In this document: one piece after another, positions 51,059 through 59,686 of the stretch
Position numbering within the stretch: position 1 is the first letter of the stretch
Layout of the letters: each line of letters opens with the position of its first letter
From: GCA-2748575 sp965222725
GTDB taxonomy: Bacteria; Pseudomonadota; Gammaproteobacteria; Pseudomonadales; Ketobacteraceae
Length of the DNA stretch: 64,000 bases
Reading direction: 5' to 3'
Assembly (NCBI GenBank): GCA_965222725.1
Contig: OZ244969.1
Location: 4,278,001 to 4,342,000, forward strand
Program-made: the position numbers and the translations under genes
Notes under the pieces: generated by a model
Seen by the model: only the letters and a program-made list of their open reading frames with translations
The model's database searches: none
What the model was told of the DNA's origin: nothing

Positions 51059-52417
51059 ATGGCCATGTCTGTACCGCTGGAAGACCTCCAGTCACTGGTT
51101 GAAGGGCAAAAGAACAGAATTCCCTCCCTCTATGGGAATGTGGACTTTTCCATCACGCCGGAAAGGTTCACCGACAGTTTGCAGGTGGAAAGCACCCTTC
51201 CCGGCCGGCTGGCCAAAAAGCACCGCGCCCAGATTCTGGGTAACAAAGCCCGGGTGGAAAGAGCGCGGGCCTATACCATGCTGGGCGACACCGTGGCTGA
51301 TGCTTACGCCTCTCTCACGCCCACCTACGGATTCCGGACTCTGATACAGATGCTGAAAAAAGCCTGTGACCAGGGAGTGGAAAGCATTCCTGATGCACCG
51401 CAGGAATTGAAGGACTTTATCGGCTCAATGGAAAAAGTGCCGGACTGGCTGGATATGGAGCTGGTGGAAAAAGGCGCTCGCTACGGCCGCATCCAGATGG
51501 CGACTCTGGTGCCCTTTGCCATTCGCGGTGCCTTCATAGCCACCTTTATGAACAAATATTCCGGATTGCCCATGGCCCTGACCGGTGCGCTTTCTACGGA
51601 GGCATCCGTACAACGGGTCAATGAAACCGCCAGTTTTTTCACCACTGCCACATTACCCGGTGCGTTGCGCCGCCATGGTGTGGGTTTTAAAGCAGCGGCC
51701 ATGGTCAGGCTTATGCATTCCATGGTGCGCTTTCATTTAATGAAAGATGCCAGTAAATGGGATTGCTCGGTGTATGGCATTCCAATTCCCCAGGTAGACC
51801 AGATGCCCGCCGGCACCATCCCGGCGTTTCTCACCGCATTTACGGTTATCAGCAAAGGGCGCCGCACCTTTAACGAGCGGGAGCGGGCTGTGGTAGAGCT
51901 ATGCCGCTACCAGTGTTACCTGCTGGGGTTGCCGGAAGATTTACTGCCTGCCTCACCACAGGAAATTGTGGATGTGATGCTGACTTACGCCGCCACCCTG
52001 CGTGATGGCTATGACGATGCCACCTGTGGCGAGCTGGTACGGGCGACCATGTCGGGTTATCGCCCCCGGGACAAAACATTAAAAAGCCGCATATACAATG
52101 CCTGTGAAAAAAGCTTTGCGACGGTGTTTTTCCAGAAAGCCTTTTTGAGTGATAACGACAAACCGGTGGCACAAATGATGGGCGTTGAGGCAACACTGAA
52201 AGACTACCTGCTGTTTGTGCTGGTGCAATGTTATGTAATTCCGCAAATCATTGTGCACCGCGTTGCGATGCAGCTGCCGGTATTCAATCAACTGGCCGAT
52301 GGTTTTCTTGTCCAGAAAATCAACCGGCTGCTGGTGGATTACGGTCATCCGGAATACACCACCAACCCGGAACAGTATCAAGCCGGTCAGGGCGAAGCGG
52401 TAATGAGCAATGGTTGA
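51059..52417 (+). CDS. MpaB/latex-clearing-protein family oxygenase (DUF2236)
   Basis: 452 aa, helical. Conserved Arg/His pattern of the MpaB/Lcp fold (GALSTEASVQRVNETASFF, VRLMHSMVRFHLM, KWDCSVYGIPIPQVD). Lcp members bind haem b and cleave polyisoprene; others act on aliphatic substrates. No Tat/Sec signal, so likely cytoplasmic. I take ATG 51059 with AGAGG six bases upstream; the in-frame extension back to 50954 has no ribosome site and is Cys/Asn-rich. Haem binding is inferred. Confidence 0.75.
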   Translation: MAMSVPLEDLQSLVEGQKNRIPSLYGNVDFSITPERFTDSLQVESTLPGRLAKKHRAQILGNKARVERARAYTMLGDTVADAYASLTPTYGFRTLIQMLKKACDQGVESIPDAPQELKDFIGSMEKVPDWLDMELVEKGARYGRIQMATLVPFAIRGAFIATFMNKYSGLPMALTGALSTEASVQRVNETASFFTTATLPGALRRHGVGFKAAAMVRLMHSMVRFHLMKDASKWDCSVYGIPIPQVDQMPAGTIPAFLTAFTVISKGRRTFNERERAVVELCRYQCYLLGLPEDLLPASPQEIVDVMLTYAATLRDGYDDATCGELVRATMSGYRPRDKTLKSRIYNACEKSFATVFFQKAFLSDNDKPVAQMMGVEATLKDYLLFVLVQCYVIPQIIVHRVAMQLPVFNQLADGFLVQKINRLLVDYGHPEYTTNPEQYQAGQGEAVMSNG

Positions 52418-52459
52418 TGAAAAAGGGGTAATGATTTAAGGGGAATCAGGCTGGTACGA

Positions 52460-52485
52460 GCCCGGGATATATTAGTCTCCCGGGC
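52460..52485. terminator. Hairpin between convergent oxygenase and ferritin-like genes
   Basis: GCCCGGGA (52460-52467) pairs with TCCCGGGC (52478-52485), 10-nt loop. Located between two gene ends; no long U-tract, so a bidirectional terminator is likely but unproven. Confidence 0.5.
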
Positions 52486-52524
52486 GCGAAGATTACATGG
52501 AGAACCTCCATTGTTTCTGAAGGC

Positions 52525-52812
52525 TTATTCGTGGGCAATGGGTTTATCGGTAAACAGATAATCCTTGAGTTCGCCATCCAGCTTGGGATCCCGCCGGCGA
52601 ATCCATTCCAGCACCATAGCGGCGTGTTCTTTTTCCTCGTCGCGATTGTGAATAAGAATCGCCCTCAGTTCCTTGTCCTTGCACACGTCAATGCGCTGGT
52701 TATACCAGTCAACGGCCTCCAGCTCCTCCATCAAAGATGTAATGGCGCGGTGCATATCACGGGTATCATCCGACAACTCTTCCACCGGTTCATGGTAGCC
52801 TTCGTTTGCCAT
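52525..52812 (-). CDS. Encapsulated-ferritin-like (EncFtn) protein lacking a targeting tail
   Basis: 95 aa. The core closely follows EncFtn: HRAITSLMEELEAVDWYNQR then AILIHNRDEEKEHAAMVLEWIRRRDP, carrying the Glu and EExxH iron ligands. EncFtn forms an annular decamer with a ferroxidase site between subunits and delivers iron into an encapsulin shell. Here the chain stops after DYLFTDKPIAHE, with no C-terminal encapsulin localisation peptide, and no encapsulin gene is nearby. AAGGAG precedes the ATG. Stand-alone ferroxidase or iron buffer is the likely role. Confidence 0.82.
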   Translation of the reverse strand: MANEGYHEPVEELSDDTRDMHRAITSLMEELEAVDWYNQRIDVCKDKELRAILIHNRDEEKEHAAMVLEWIRRRDPKLDGELKDYLFTDKPIAHE

Positions 52813-53041
52813 GGTATTCTCCTTGGGTTATATCAAAAAAGTCATCATAGTGTGGCAGTTGCTCCATTAAAGGCAAAGCAGGAACCGGCGTCAAGTTGCG
52901 TGAAAGCTTTATAGCCAGGGTGGAAAGCAACCGTGAACCATGGCATAACCTATTTAAAGAGGGGCTGATCTGATCTATAGGTTCAGTAAACCATATTCAA
53001 TGGCTTAACCCGCTCAATTGTTCAAAGAATAAGGTGCCGAT

Positions 53042-53845
53042 GTGGAATCCTGGATAGTTGCCAACGAAGCCCCGCTCAGAGGTGCAGTGTTTCTTGGCGT
53101 ACTCCTGTTGCTGATGTGGCTGGAAACCCGCATTCCCAGGCGCCCGTTACGCCTGCCCCGCCTGGAACGCTGGCCCAATAACCTTGGCCTGGTGGTTTTT
53201 AATACCCTGCTGCTACGCATTCTGTTCCCTACCGCAGCGGTTGGTTTTGCCATTTATTGCGCCGCCAATACTATCGGGTTGATGCACTATGTGAACTGGC
53301 CACACTGGCTGGAGATTATCAGCAGTGTCCTGCTGCTGGATCTGGTGATTTATACTCAGCATCTGGTATTCCATAAAGTGCCCTGGTTGTGGCGGCTCCA
53401 CAAAGTTCACCATGCGGACCTGGACTACGATGTCACTACCGGCTCCCGTTTTCATCCGCTGGAAATTCTGTTGTCATTGCTGATCAAGTTTGCGTTGATT
53501 GCGCTGCTGGGCGCGCCGGTACTGGCGGTGATTCTGTTTGAGGCTGTACTCAATGCCATGGCCATGTTTAACCACAGTAATATCCGCTTGCCGCAATGGC
53601 TGGACAAGGGGTTAAGAAAACTGGTTGTAACGCCTGATATGCACCGGGTTCATCATTCCCGCATCTATGACGAGGCCAATCGTAATTTCGGGTTTAACCT
53701 GTCCGTCTGGGATCGCTGGTTTGGTACCTATCAGGAACGGCCAAGGCTGGGAATTGAAGGCGTTGAAATCGGCCTGAACGGTTACGATGACCCGAAACAG
53801 GTGGTATCGCTTAAGGGGCTGCTCTTTATGCCGTTGCGAAAGTAA
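53042..53845 (+). CDS. Sterol desaturase / fatty acid hydroxylase family membrane enzyme
   Basis: 267 aa, about four membrane segments, and the di-iron His clusters of the family: HLVFH, HKVHH (LHKVHHADLDYD), NHSN and MHRVHHS. The family hydroxylates or desaturates lipids using O2. GTG start at 53042; an overlapping ATG at 53040 is in a closed frame. Specific lipid substrate unknown. Neighbours give no pathway. Confidence 0.85.
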   Translation: MESWIVANEAPLRGAVFLGVLLLLMWLETRIPRRPLRLPRLERWPNNLGLVVFNTLLLRILFPTAAVGFAIYCAANTIGLMHYVNWPHWLEIISSVLLLDLVIYTQHLVFHKVPWLWRLHKVHHADLDYDVTTGSRFHPLEILLSLLIKFALIALLGAPVLAVILFEAVLNAMAMFNHSNIRLPQWLDKGLRKLVVTPDMHRVHHSRIYDEANRNFGFNLSVWDRWFGTYQERPRLGIEGVEIGLNGYDDPKQVVSLKGLLFMPLRK

Positions 53846-54149
53846 TCCTCAAATATACCCCCCAAATGTAACCCGCCGGCACCTAGTTCATTTCAGTTAT
53901 GGCCTGTAAAACCAACGATATAGGCCATTTGGCCCCCCCTTCAATTTCCCCTTCTCATTCCGAAAAACCCTAACCTGCTGAAATGACGGGAAATAATCCC
54001 GCTTTCTCTTTCGCCGTAGAGTGTTACAGTATCATTACAAAGAGCCCATAGTCAGACGCCCACTGAAAACGATTTAATAAGCCTATCAGAGGGTGACCTT
54101 AACCCGGCTCACCAATAAAAAAGACCCATAACAACAAAAACTGAAAATT
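53846..54149. other. 304-bp gene-free stretch with a candidate terminator
   Basis: No coding sequence recognised. CGGGA-AATAA-TCCCG (53987-54001) followed by CTTTCTCTTTC may terminate the hydroxylase transcript. The remainder up to 54149 should hold the promoter of the lipoprotein gene; I see no confident -35/-10 pair. Confidence 0.45.
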
Positions 54150-55421
54150 ATGAAAAACTACCTGGCTGTAATTGTTACCGGCGTTGCCTTGCTCACCCTT
54201 TCTGGCTGCAAACAGGAAATCAGCAACTATGAATCTTCCTGGGAGCACCGCGCCAATCAGCTGCAACGGGAGCTGGATGCGGACAGGCCTCTGACACAAA
54301 CCACTTTCTTTGGCACCCATAACTCCTACAACGCCTCCAGTTACACCACGGCACAGAGTTATCTGGATCCCAATCAGACCCACAGCCTGACCAGCCAGCT
54401 GCGCATGGATATTCGTGCACTGGAGCTGGATGTTCACAGTTTTAATGTTTATGACAACGCCACCAAAACCTGGGGCATTGATCTGCTATTGTGTCACGGC
54501 CTGGGGAACCATGTGGGCTGCAGCCCCTGGGACCGCCCCTTTGTTACGGGATTGCAGGAAATTGCCGACTGGATTGCACTACCGGAAAACCGAAACGAAG
54601 TGTTGCTGGTGTATATCGAAGATCACATCAACAGCGATCATTACCCAATGGCCATGGACGCCATAGAATCCACCATCGCACCTTATGTTTTTATGCCGGA
54701 AAACGCCGGCTGCAATCGTATTCCGGAATCCATGACCAAGAACCGGGTGCGCGACGCCGGTAAAAATATCATTCTGATTTCCGATGGCTGTAATAACAGC
54801 TCATTCAATGTGTTCGTGTATGGTGGTTTTGAGAATGGGCCATCGGGCTATCCCACCGCTGGAGTGGAAGATCTTAACGCAGCGCCTGAATGTTTGCAGG
54901 ACCGCTACACACCGGAACAAATGGATTCCCTTTTTGTGCGCATGCAGGAAGACCGCACCATTCTTTCCAACCTTGTGGGCGCTGCCGGCCCGAAAGTAAC
55001 ACCTGAGGTGATTGCCAACATGTTGTCCTGTTCCATCAATCTGCTGGGCATGGACAAATTGCGCCCGTTCGACGGTCGGTTACGGGCAGGAATCTGGAGC
55101 TGGGCGGATGGCGAACCATCCCAAAGCCCGGAAAAGCAATGTGCACAGCACACGGCCAATGGCCGTTTTGAAGCGGCGGACTGCGGACAGACGCTACCGT
55201 TTGCCTGTCGTGACAATATCACCGGAGAGTGGTTTATTTCGGCTACCACCGGCACCTGGCAGGAAGGCTTCAATGCCTGTGCGTCAGCCAATATGGCATT
55301 CACCGTGCCCTACAGCGCCAGCGACAATCAACAGCTGACTCACTGGCAAACCACCCTGGGAATGGACAATGTCTGGCTGGGCTATGGAACCAACGGCGGC
55401 ATGAACTGGCAGGCGTTTTAA
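54150..55421 (+). CDS. Lipoprotein with PI-PLC-like domain and C-type-lectin-like C-terminus
   Basis: 423 aa. Lipoprotein signal (lipobox LSGC at ~16-19). Residues ~45-310 resemble the PLC-like phosphodiesterase TIM barrel: first catalytic His in FFGTHNSYN, IRALELDVH, and second His in LLCHGLGNH, with IEDHINSDH later. Residues ~318-420 resemble a C-type-lectin fold (WSWADGEP.., C..HTANGRFEAADCGQTLPFACR). Together an outer-membrane phosphodiesterase with a carbohydrate-binding module is plausible. Membrane-lipid or glycan-phosphate substrate unknown. Confidence 0.7.
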   Translation: MKNYLAVIVTGVALLTLSGCKQEISNYESSWEHRANQLQRELDADRPLTQTTFFGTHNSYNASSYTTAQSYLDPNQTHSLTSQLRMDIRALELDVHSFNVYDNATKTWGIDLLLCHGLGNHVGCSPWDRPFVTGLQEIADWIALPENRNEVLLVYIEDHINSDHYPMAMDAIESTIAPYVFMPENAGCNRIPESMTKNRVRDAGKNIILISDGCNNSSFNVFVYGGFENGPSGYPTAGVEDLNAAPECLQDRYTPEQMDSLFVRMQEDRTILSNLVGAAGPKVTPEVIANMLSCSINLLGMDKLRPFDGRLRAGIWSWADGEPSQSPEKQCAQHTANGRFEAADCGQTLPFACRDNITGEWFISATTGTWQEGFNACASANMAFTVPYSASDNQQLTHWQTTLGMDNVWLGYGTNGGMNWQAF

Positions 55422-55446
55422 AAGCCTGCCAGTATGCAGAACGAAC

Positions 55447-56421
55447 TCAGCGGGAAGGATTAATAACAATCTTGCCTAACGACTGGCGATTAAAAAGCGC
55501 AGCAAAGGCATCACTGGCAGTATCCAGCGGATAAACCTTGTCGGGCGCTGTTTTCAGTTTTCCTGCCATGGCCCATTCAATAATCTGGGTAATCACCGGC
55601 GGCACAATCGCGGGATTGGCAAACACTTCCCCACCCCAGTTAACGCCCATAATGGAACAACGTTTCAGCAACGGCAGGTTAAAAGGAATGTTCGCTATGC
55701 CATCCACAAAGCCCACAATAAGGTAACGCCCACCTGGCGCCATTGAACGCAGCGCGGTTTCCGCCCAGCGACCACCGATAGGATCGTAAACCACGTTAAC
55801 GCCTTCCGGCGCAATCGCCTTGACCTGCTTGCGCCAGTCTTCCTGTGTGTAATCCACGGTATGGTCGGCACCCAGTTCGGTGCACTTCTGACGCTTTTCT
55901 TCTGTTGCGGCACAGGCGATCACTTCAGCGCCCATGGCTTTGGCAATTTCAATGGCCGTGGATCCGGTGGTACCGGAGGCCCCCAGAATCAGCACTTTTT
56001 CTCCGGGCTGCGTGTTGGCCAGTTCTTTAAGGCCAAGCACACCGGTGGCGTAGGCAATAAAGAAGTTGGCTGCTGCTTCCAGGTCAATAGAATCCGGCAG
56101 TTTTACCAGCGAATCTCCGGGTAATACCGCTTTTTCTGCCAGGCCACCCAACAACGCGAAGGCCGCCACTTTGTCGCCGGGTTTAAGATGCTTTACCTTG
56201 TCGCCCACGGCTTCTACTTCGCCGGCAATGGAGCTGCCGGGAATAAAAGGCAACGGGGGTTTGATCTGGTATTCCCCTTTTACCAGCAGACCATCGAAAT
56301 AGCCGATGCCGACACCGCCCACACGTATTTTCACTTCCGATGCGCCGGGGTCCCGCTCAGGCACATCTGAAACTGTAATCCTGGACGGATCCCCGAATTC
56401 GTTAACCTGTAATGCTCTCAT
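55447..56421 (-). CDS. Zinc-independent quinone oxidoreductase / NADPH:enone reductase (MDR family)
   Basis: 324 aa. GroES-like N-terminus (GEVEAVGDKVKHLKPGDKVAAF) and Rossmann domain with ILGASGTTGSTAIEIAKAMGAEVIA, like Qor-type enzymes; Zn-binding Cys are absent. Reduces quinones or alpha,beta-unsaturated carbonyls with NADPH. A TetR gene lies 33 bp upstream on the same strand and probably controls both. Confidence 0.88.
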   Translation of the reverse strand: MRALQVNEFGDPSRITVSDVPERDPGASEVKIRVGGVGIGYFDGLLVKGEYQIKPPLPFIPGSSIAGEVEAVGDKVKHLKPGDKVAAFALLGGLAEKAVLPGDSLVKLPDSIDLEAAANFFIAYATGVLGLKELANTQPGEKVLILGASGTTGSTAIEIAKAMGAEVIACAATEEKRQKCTELGADHTVDYTQEDWRKQVKAIAPEGVNVVYDPIGGRWAETALRSMAPGGRYLIVGFVDGIANIPFNLPLLKRCSIMGVNWGGEVFANPAIVPPVITQIIEWAMAGKLKTAPDKVYPLDTASDAFAALFNRQSLGKIVINPSR

Positions 56422-56454
56422 AACGTTACTTTCCCAATCCCGTAAATTTTCTGA

Positions 56455-57075
56455 TCAAGCCCTTTTTTTAATACCCTCAAGAATGGCCAGTGCAGTGGCC
56501 ACCGCATAGCCAGGAAACTCTATCCTGTCCGGAGCCACCATCATAGATGTGCATATGCCATCAAAGACGCCCATAATGCCAGATGCAATGGCCCGGGGAT
56601 CGGTATCCTCACGGAATTCGCCGTTGTCCACGCCCTGGCGGAGGATCGCCGTGATGTGATCCTGAAAATGGCCGTACTGAAAGTGAAACTGCTGCTTAAT
56701 GGATTCTATGGTGGTGGCATGAGCAAGAAAATCCATCATCAGCTGAGCCAGTTCCCCTACTCGCTCCAGCAACTCCTGCCGTTCGGTGAGTAGTTGCACC
56801 ATTTGCTCGTAGGCACTGAGTTGATCAGAGTCAGCAATAGAAATATCGCTGACATTCTGTTCAAAGAAATAGTTGAGCACGCCGATTAATAGCTCTTCCT
56901 TGCTGGCAAAGTGATGGTACACACCGCCCTTGCTCAACCCGGATGCCTTGATAAAGTCATTCATGCTGCTGGCGGCAACACCCTTTTCTTTCAGTACCGA
57001 TACCGCAGCCTCAATAATCTGGCCTTTGCGCTGTTCGTTTTTGTGGTTTCTGTTTGCATTGGCTCTCATGGTCAT
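56455..57075 (-). CDS. TetR/AcrR-family regulator of the quinone oxidoreductase
   Basis: 206 aa. HTH in SMNDFIKASGLSKGGVYHHFASKEELL; C-terminal ligand-binding region typical of TetR_C. First gene of a two-gene operon with the oxidoreductase. I found no perfect palindrome in the short upstream region, so the operator is not assigned. Inducers are probably electrophiles or quinones, by analogy. Confidence 0.88.
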   Translation of the reverse strand: MTMRANANRNHKNEQRKGQIIEAAVSVLKEKGVAASSMNDFIKASGLSKGGVYHHFASKEELLIGVLNYFFEQNVSDISIADSDQLSAYEQMVQLLTERQELLERVGELAQLMMDFLAHATTIESIKQQFHFQYGHFQDHITAILRQGVDNGEFREDTDPRAIASGIMGVFDGICTSMMVAPDRIEFPGYAVATALAILEGIKKRA

Positions 57076-57105
57076 GTCGCTTCTTGTTATTATTCAATAC
57101 GGGCG

Positions 57106-57573
57106 TTAAATAACGGGCTGCTCAAACCACACCCGTTTTCTGTGCAGCTCAAAACGTAATTCCGAACGGGGAATCTCCTCGTCTATTTCCGGCAATTCAG
57201 TGCATCCGTTATACGTGGAGCCCGGCTCTATGATTTTATTGATGGTGACTTCGTTACGATAGGATCGTGAAATGGCGGTGCTGTAGCCTTCACGGTAAAT
57301 ATTGAAATAGAAATGAACCCGGTAGGTGGTGTCCCCGGCCTGGTTGTTGACGGTGTACTGAAGTATTTTCTCTTCAGGGCAGGCTGATTCGTTAATCGCC
57401 AGTGTCACACTGACCTGGTCGTAAGCCTGTTTTTGCTTCAGGTCATGCCAGTAAATTCCCAGGGCTATTGCAATGATAATGGCGGCAAAACCGGACAATA
57501 TAATGGCCGCTCTTTTCGGAACGAAAAAAAACAGCACCCCTATAACAGCAATAACCAGTACCAGATATACCAT
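57106..57573 (-). CDS. Membrane protein with extracytoplasmic domain, unknown function
   Basis: 155 aa. Two closely spaced membrane helices (VYLVLVIAVIGVLFFFV and AIILSGFAAIIIAIALGIYW) then a ~100-residue beta-type domain with two cysteines (ESACPEEK, YNGCTELPE) that could form a disulfide in the periplasm. No family recognised. It precedes the tetR-qor genes by about 30 bp on the same strand, so co-transcription is possible. Confidence 0.62.
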   Translation of the reverse strand: MVYLVLVIAVIGVLFFFVPKRAAIILSGFAAIIIAIALGIYWHDLKQKQAYDQVSVTLAINESACPEEKILQYTVNNQAGDTTYRVHFYFNIYREGYSTAISRSYRNEVTINKIIEPGSTYNGCTELPEIDEEIPRSELRFELHRKRVWFEQPVI

Positions 57574-57737
57574 GGGAGTTGTTGTTCACCTCAGCCTGTT
57601 CAAGTAGATATTCAGCCCAATAATTCCAGAATAATAACACGATAGAGCAGATACATGATTCTATTGGTATTATTTCCTATTACAATTTCTTTCACAGCAT
57701 ATACACTACAGAGAAAAACCACGGACCCCGGCATATC

Positions 57738-58745
57738 ATGTCATCAGTTATACCCGGCCACCGGTCGCTGACATTCATTCTCGTTATTCTTTTCTCCGCG
57801 TTCTGGAACGCTGGCTGCAGCACGGCTCCGGTCAGGAATACTGAACCCGGGCCCTATCAAAAGGCCAACAACCAGAAAACCAAGGTGCAGAGAAGCAACG
57901 AGAGTGTGCCCCTGGCACCCCAGACCCAGAGCGAAACCGTGGCTGATATTACCCGGGATGAGCTTGGAGTGACACCACCGGCAACCCCGGTTCCCGCCAG
58001 GCCCACGCCTGACCCTGTTTCAGAAGTGCAAAAAGCAACCAAACAGAAAACCGTTGAGCGATCTGAACCAATCGCCAGACCAGCGACCAAGAAGCCACCG
58101 GCAGCCCTGCCGGATTTAACCACCCCGAAAGCCCAGGTAACTTCGAGCAGCAAGCCGAAGAAATCACCGCAGGCGACGCCAGAACCGGTACCTCAAGCAC
58201 ACAAACCCATCAGGCAACAACCGCTGACGGCACCCACCGAAGAACCTGCCCCCGAACCGGAAAAAGCCGTTCCCGCACCGGTTGAGCCGGAGCCCCTGAC
58301 GGCAGAGATCAAGCTGGAAGATTTACCGGTAAAGGTACAGAACTGGCTGGTGGATCGCCCTCCTGCCGGTCAATCGGACTGCCTTCTCAAGACCTCGCCA
58401 ATGCAAATAGAAGACGGTGCCGGTGGCACACCACTGGTTCTGGAATTCAACAAGGATTCCCTGGTGGTATCCACCCGGTCCAATATCGATTTGACCTATG
58501 AAAACTCGCAAATCACCATTGGTGAAGACGCTTATGTGTTTGAATCCCTGGATAACGAGACCAACGCCGTGATCCGCAATGAACTGCCCCGCGTGATTAA
58601 CGCGCTGGATAAGGCTAGAATTGCCTCCGTGACTCTGGGCTTCTGGCCAAGCTGGCCAAAAACCACCCTCTATGAATTGCAGGTGCCGGTGGCAGGTTTT
58701 TCTCAGGCCTATCACGCCTGGCAATCCTGTAACAGATTGCTTTAA
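57738..58745 (+). CDS. Proline-rich lipoprotein with conserved C-terminal domain
   Basis: 335 aa. Lipobox NAGC at ~24-27; residues ~30-190 are a low-complexity Pro/Lys/Thr/Glu linker (TPPATPVPARPTPDP, EEPAPEPEKAVPAPVEPEP), which could span the periplasm; residues ~195-335 form a compact domain with two cysteines (DCLLKTSP, WQSCNRLL). No known family. It begins a run with the CxxCH sensor (39 bp on) and Ser/Thr kinase, so it may be the envelope partner of that signalling unit. Confidence 0.65.
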   Translation: MSSVIPGHRSLTFILVILFSAFWNAGCSTAPVRNTEPGPYQKANNQKTKVQRSNESVPLAPQTQSETVADITRDELGVTPPATPVPARPTPDPVSEVQKATKQKTVERSEPIARPATKKPPAALPDLTTPKAQVTSSSKPKKSPQATPEPVPQAHKPIRQQPLTAPTEEPAPEPEKAVPAPVEPEPLTAEIKLEDLPVKVQNWLVDRPPAGQSDCLLKTSPMQIEDGAGGTPLVLEFNKDSLVVSTRSNIDLTYENSQITIGEDAYVFESLDNETNAVIRNELPRVINALDKARIASVTLGFWPSWPKTTLYELQVPVAGFSQAYHAWQSCNRLL

Positions 58746-58784
58746 CCAGTTTATTACTGCCTTACACCATAACGGGAAAACACC

Positions 58785-59669
58785 ATGGGACTGCGTTTTA
58801 AATTCAACCTGGTTTTGCTGCTTACCTGCCTGGCAGGTATTGGCGCTGCCGGTTATTTCAGTCATCAGTTATTGCAACAACACGCCCGCGAAGAGGTGCT
58901 TGACGTTGCCCGTATCATGATGGAAAGCGCCATCGCTGTGCGGGGTTACACGGTGAATGAAATCAAACCCCTGCTGAAAGTGCAGCAAAGGCGCAGCTTT
59001 ATTTCGCAAACGGTGCCCGCCTACGCCGCCAGCCAGTACGTTAAGCGCCTTCAGGAAAAACACCCGGAATACAGCTACAAAGAGGCTACGCTGAATCCGA
59101 CCAATCCCGCAAACCGGGCCACGGAATGGGAAAGCGATATTGTCAGTTACTTTCGCAACCAGGATAAGGCGACAGAAATTGTCGGTGAACGGGATACCCC
59201 CACCGGTCGACACCTGTACATGGGCCGCCCCATTCGTATCACCAACCCGGAGTGCCTGTCATGCCATAGCACCCCGTCTGCCGCTCCTGCCACGCTGATC
59301 GCCACTTATGGCGACAGCAACGGATTCGGCTGGAAAGAACAGGAAGTGGTGGGTGCCCAGATTGTATCGGTTCCCATGTCGCTGCCCCTGGCCCGTGCCA
59401 CCGAAACCTTTAATACTTTTATGATTACCCTGGTATCTGTTTTTGTGGTCACTGCGGTTATCCTTAACGTCATGCTACACTTCATTATTATCAAGCCCGT
59501 TCGCGCCATGTCGGCCAAGGCAGACGAAATCAGCATGGGCAACCTGGATGTGGACGAACTGAGCGTATCCGGTAAAGACGAAATTTCATCACTGGGTCGT
59601 TCCTTCAACCGCATGCACCGCAGCCTGAATAATGCGGTGAAAATGCTTGATGAAACCATGGATGATTAA
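58785..59669 (+). CDS. Membrane sensor with Tll0287-like/DUF3365 domain, CxxCH haem site and HAMP
   Basis: 294 aa. N-terminal membrane helix, periplasmic Tll0287-like domain (~30-200) with CLSCH (Cys157-Cys160-His161) as a c-type haem site, second membrane helix (~210-235), then HAMP and a short helical end. No kinase or methyl-accepting domain of its own, so output must pass to another protein. The Ser/Thr kinase gene starts 17 bp downstream. A redox, NO or O2 sensor is the natural reading; not shown by sequence alone. Confidence 0.78.
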   Translation: MGLRFKFNLVLLLTCLAGIGAAGYFSHQLLQQHAREEVLDVARIMMESAIAVRGYTVNEIKPLLKVQQRRSFISQTVPAYAASQYVKRLQEKHPEYSYKEATLNPTNPANRATEWESDIVSYFRNQDKATEIVGERDTPTGRHLYMGRPIRITNPECLSCHSTPSAAPATLIATYGDSNGFGWKEQEVVGAQIVSVPMSLPLARATETFNTFMITLVSVFVVTAVILNVMLHFIIIKPVRAMSAKADEISMGNLDVDELSVSGKDEISSLGRSFNRMHRSLNNAVKMLDETMDD

Positions 59670-59686
59670 CCCCCTCAAGAGAATCA

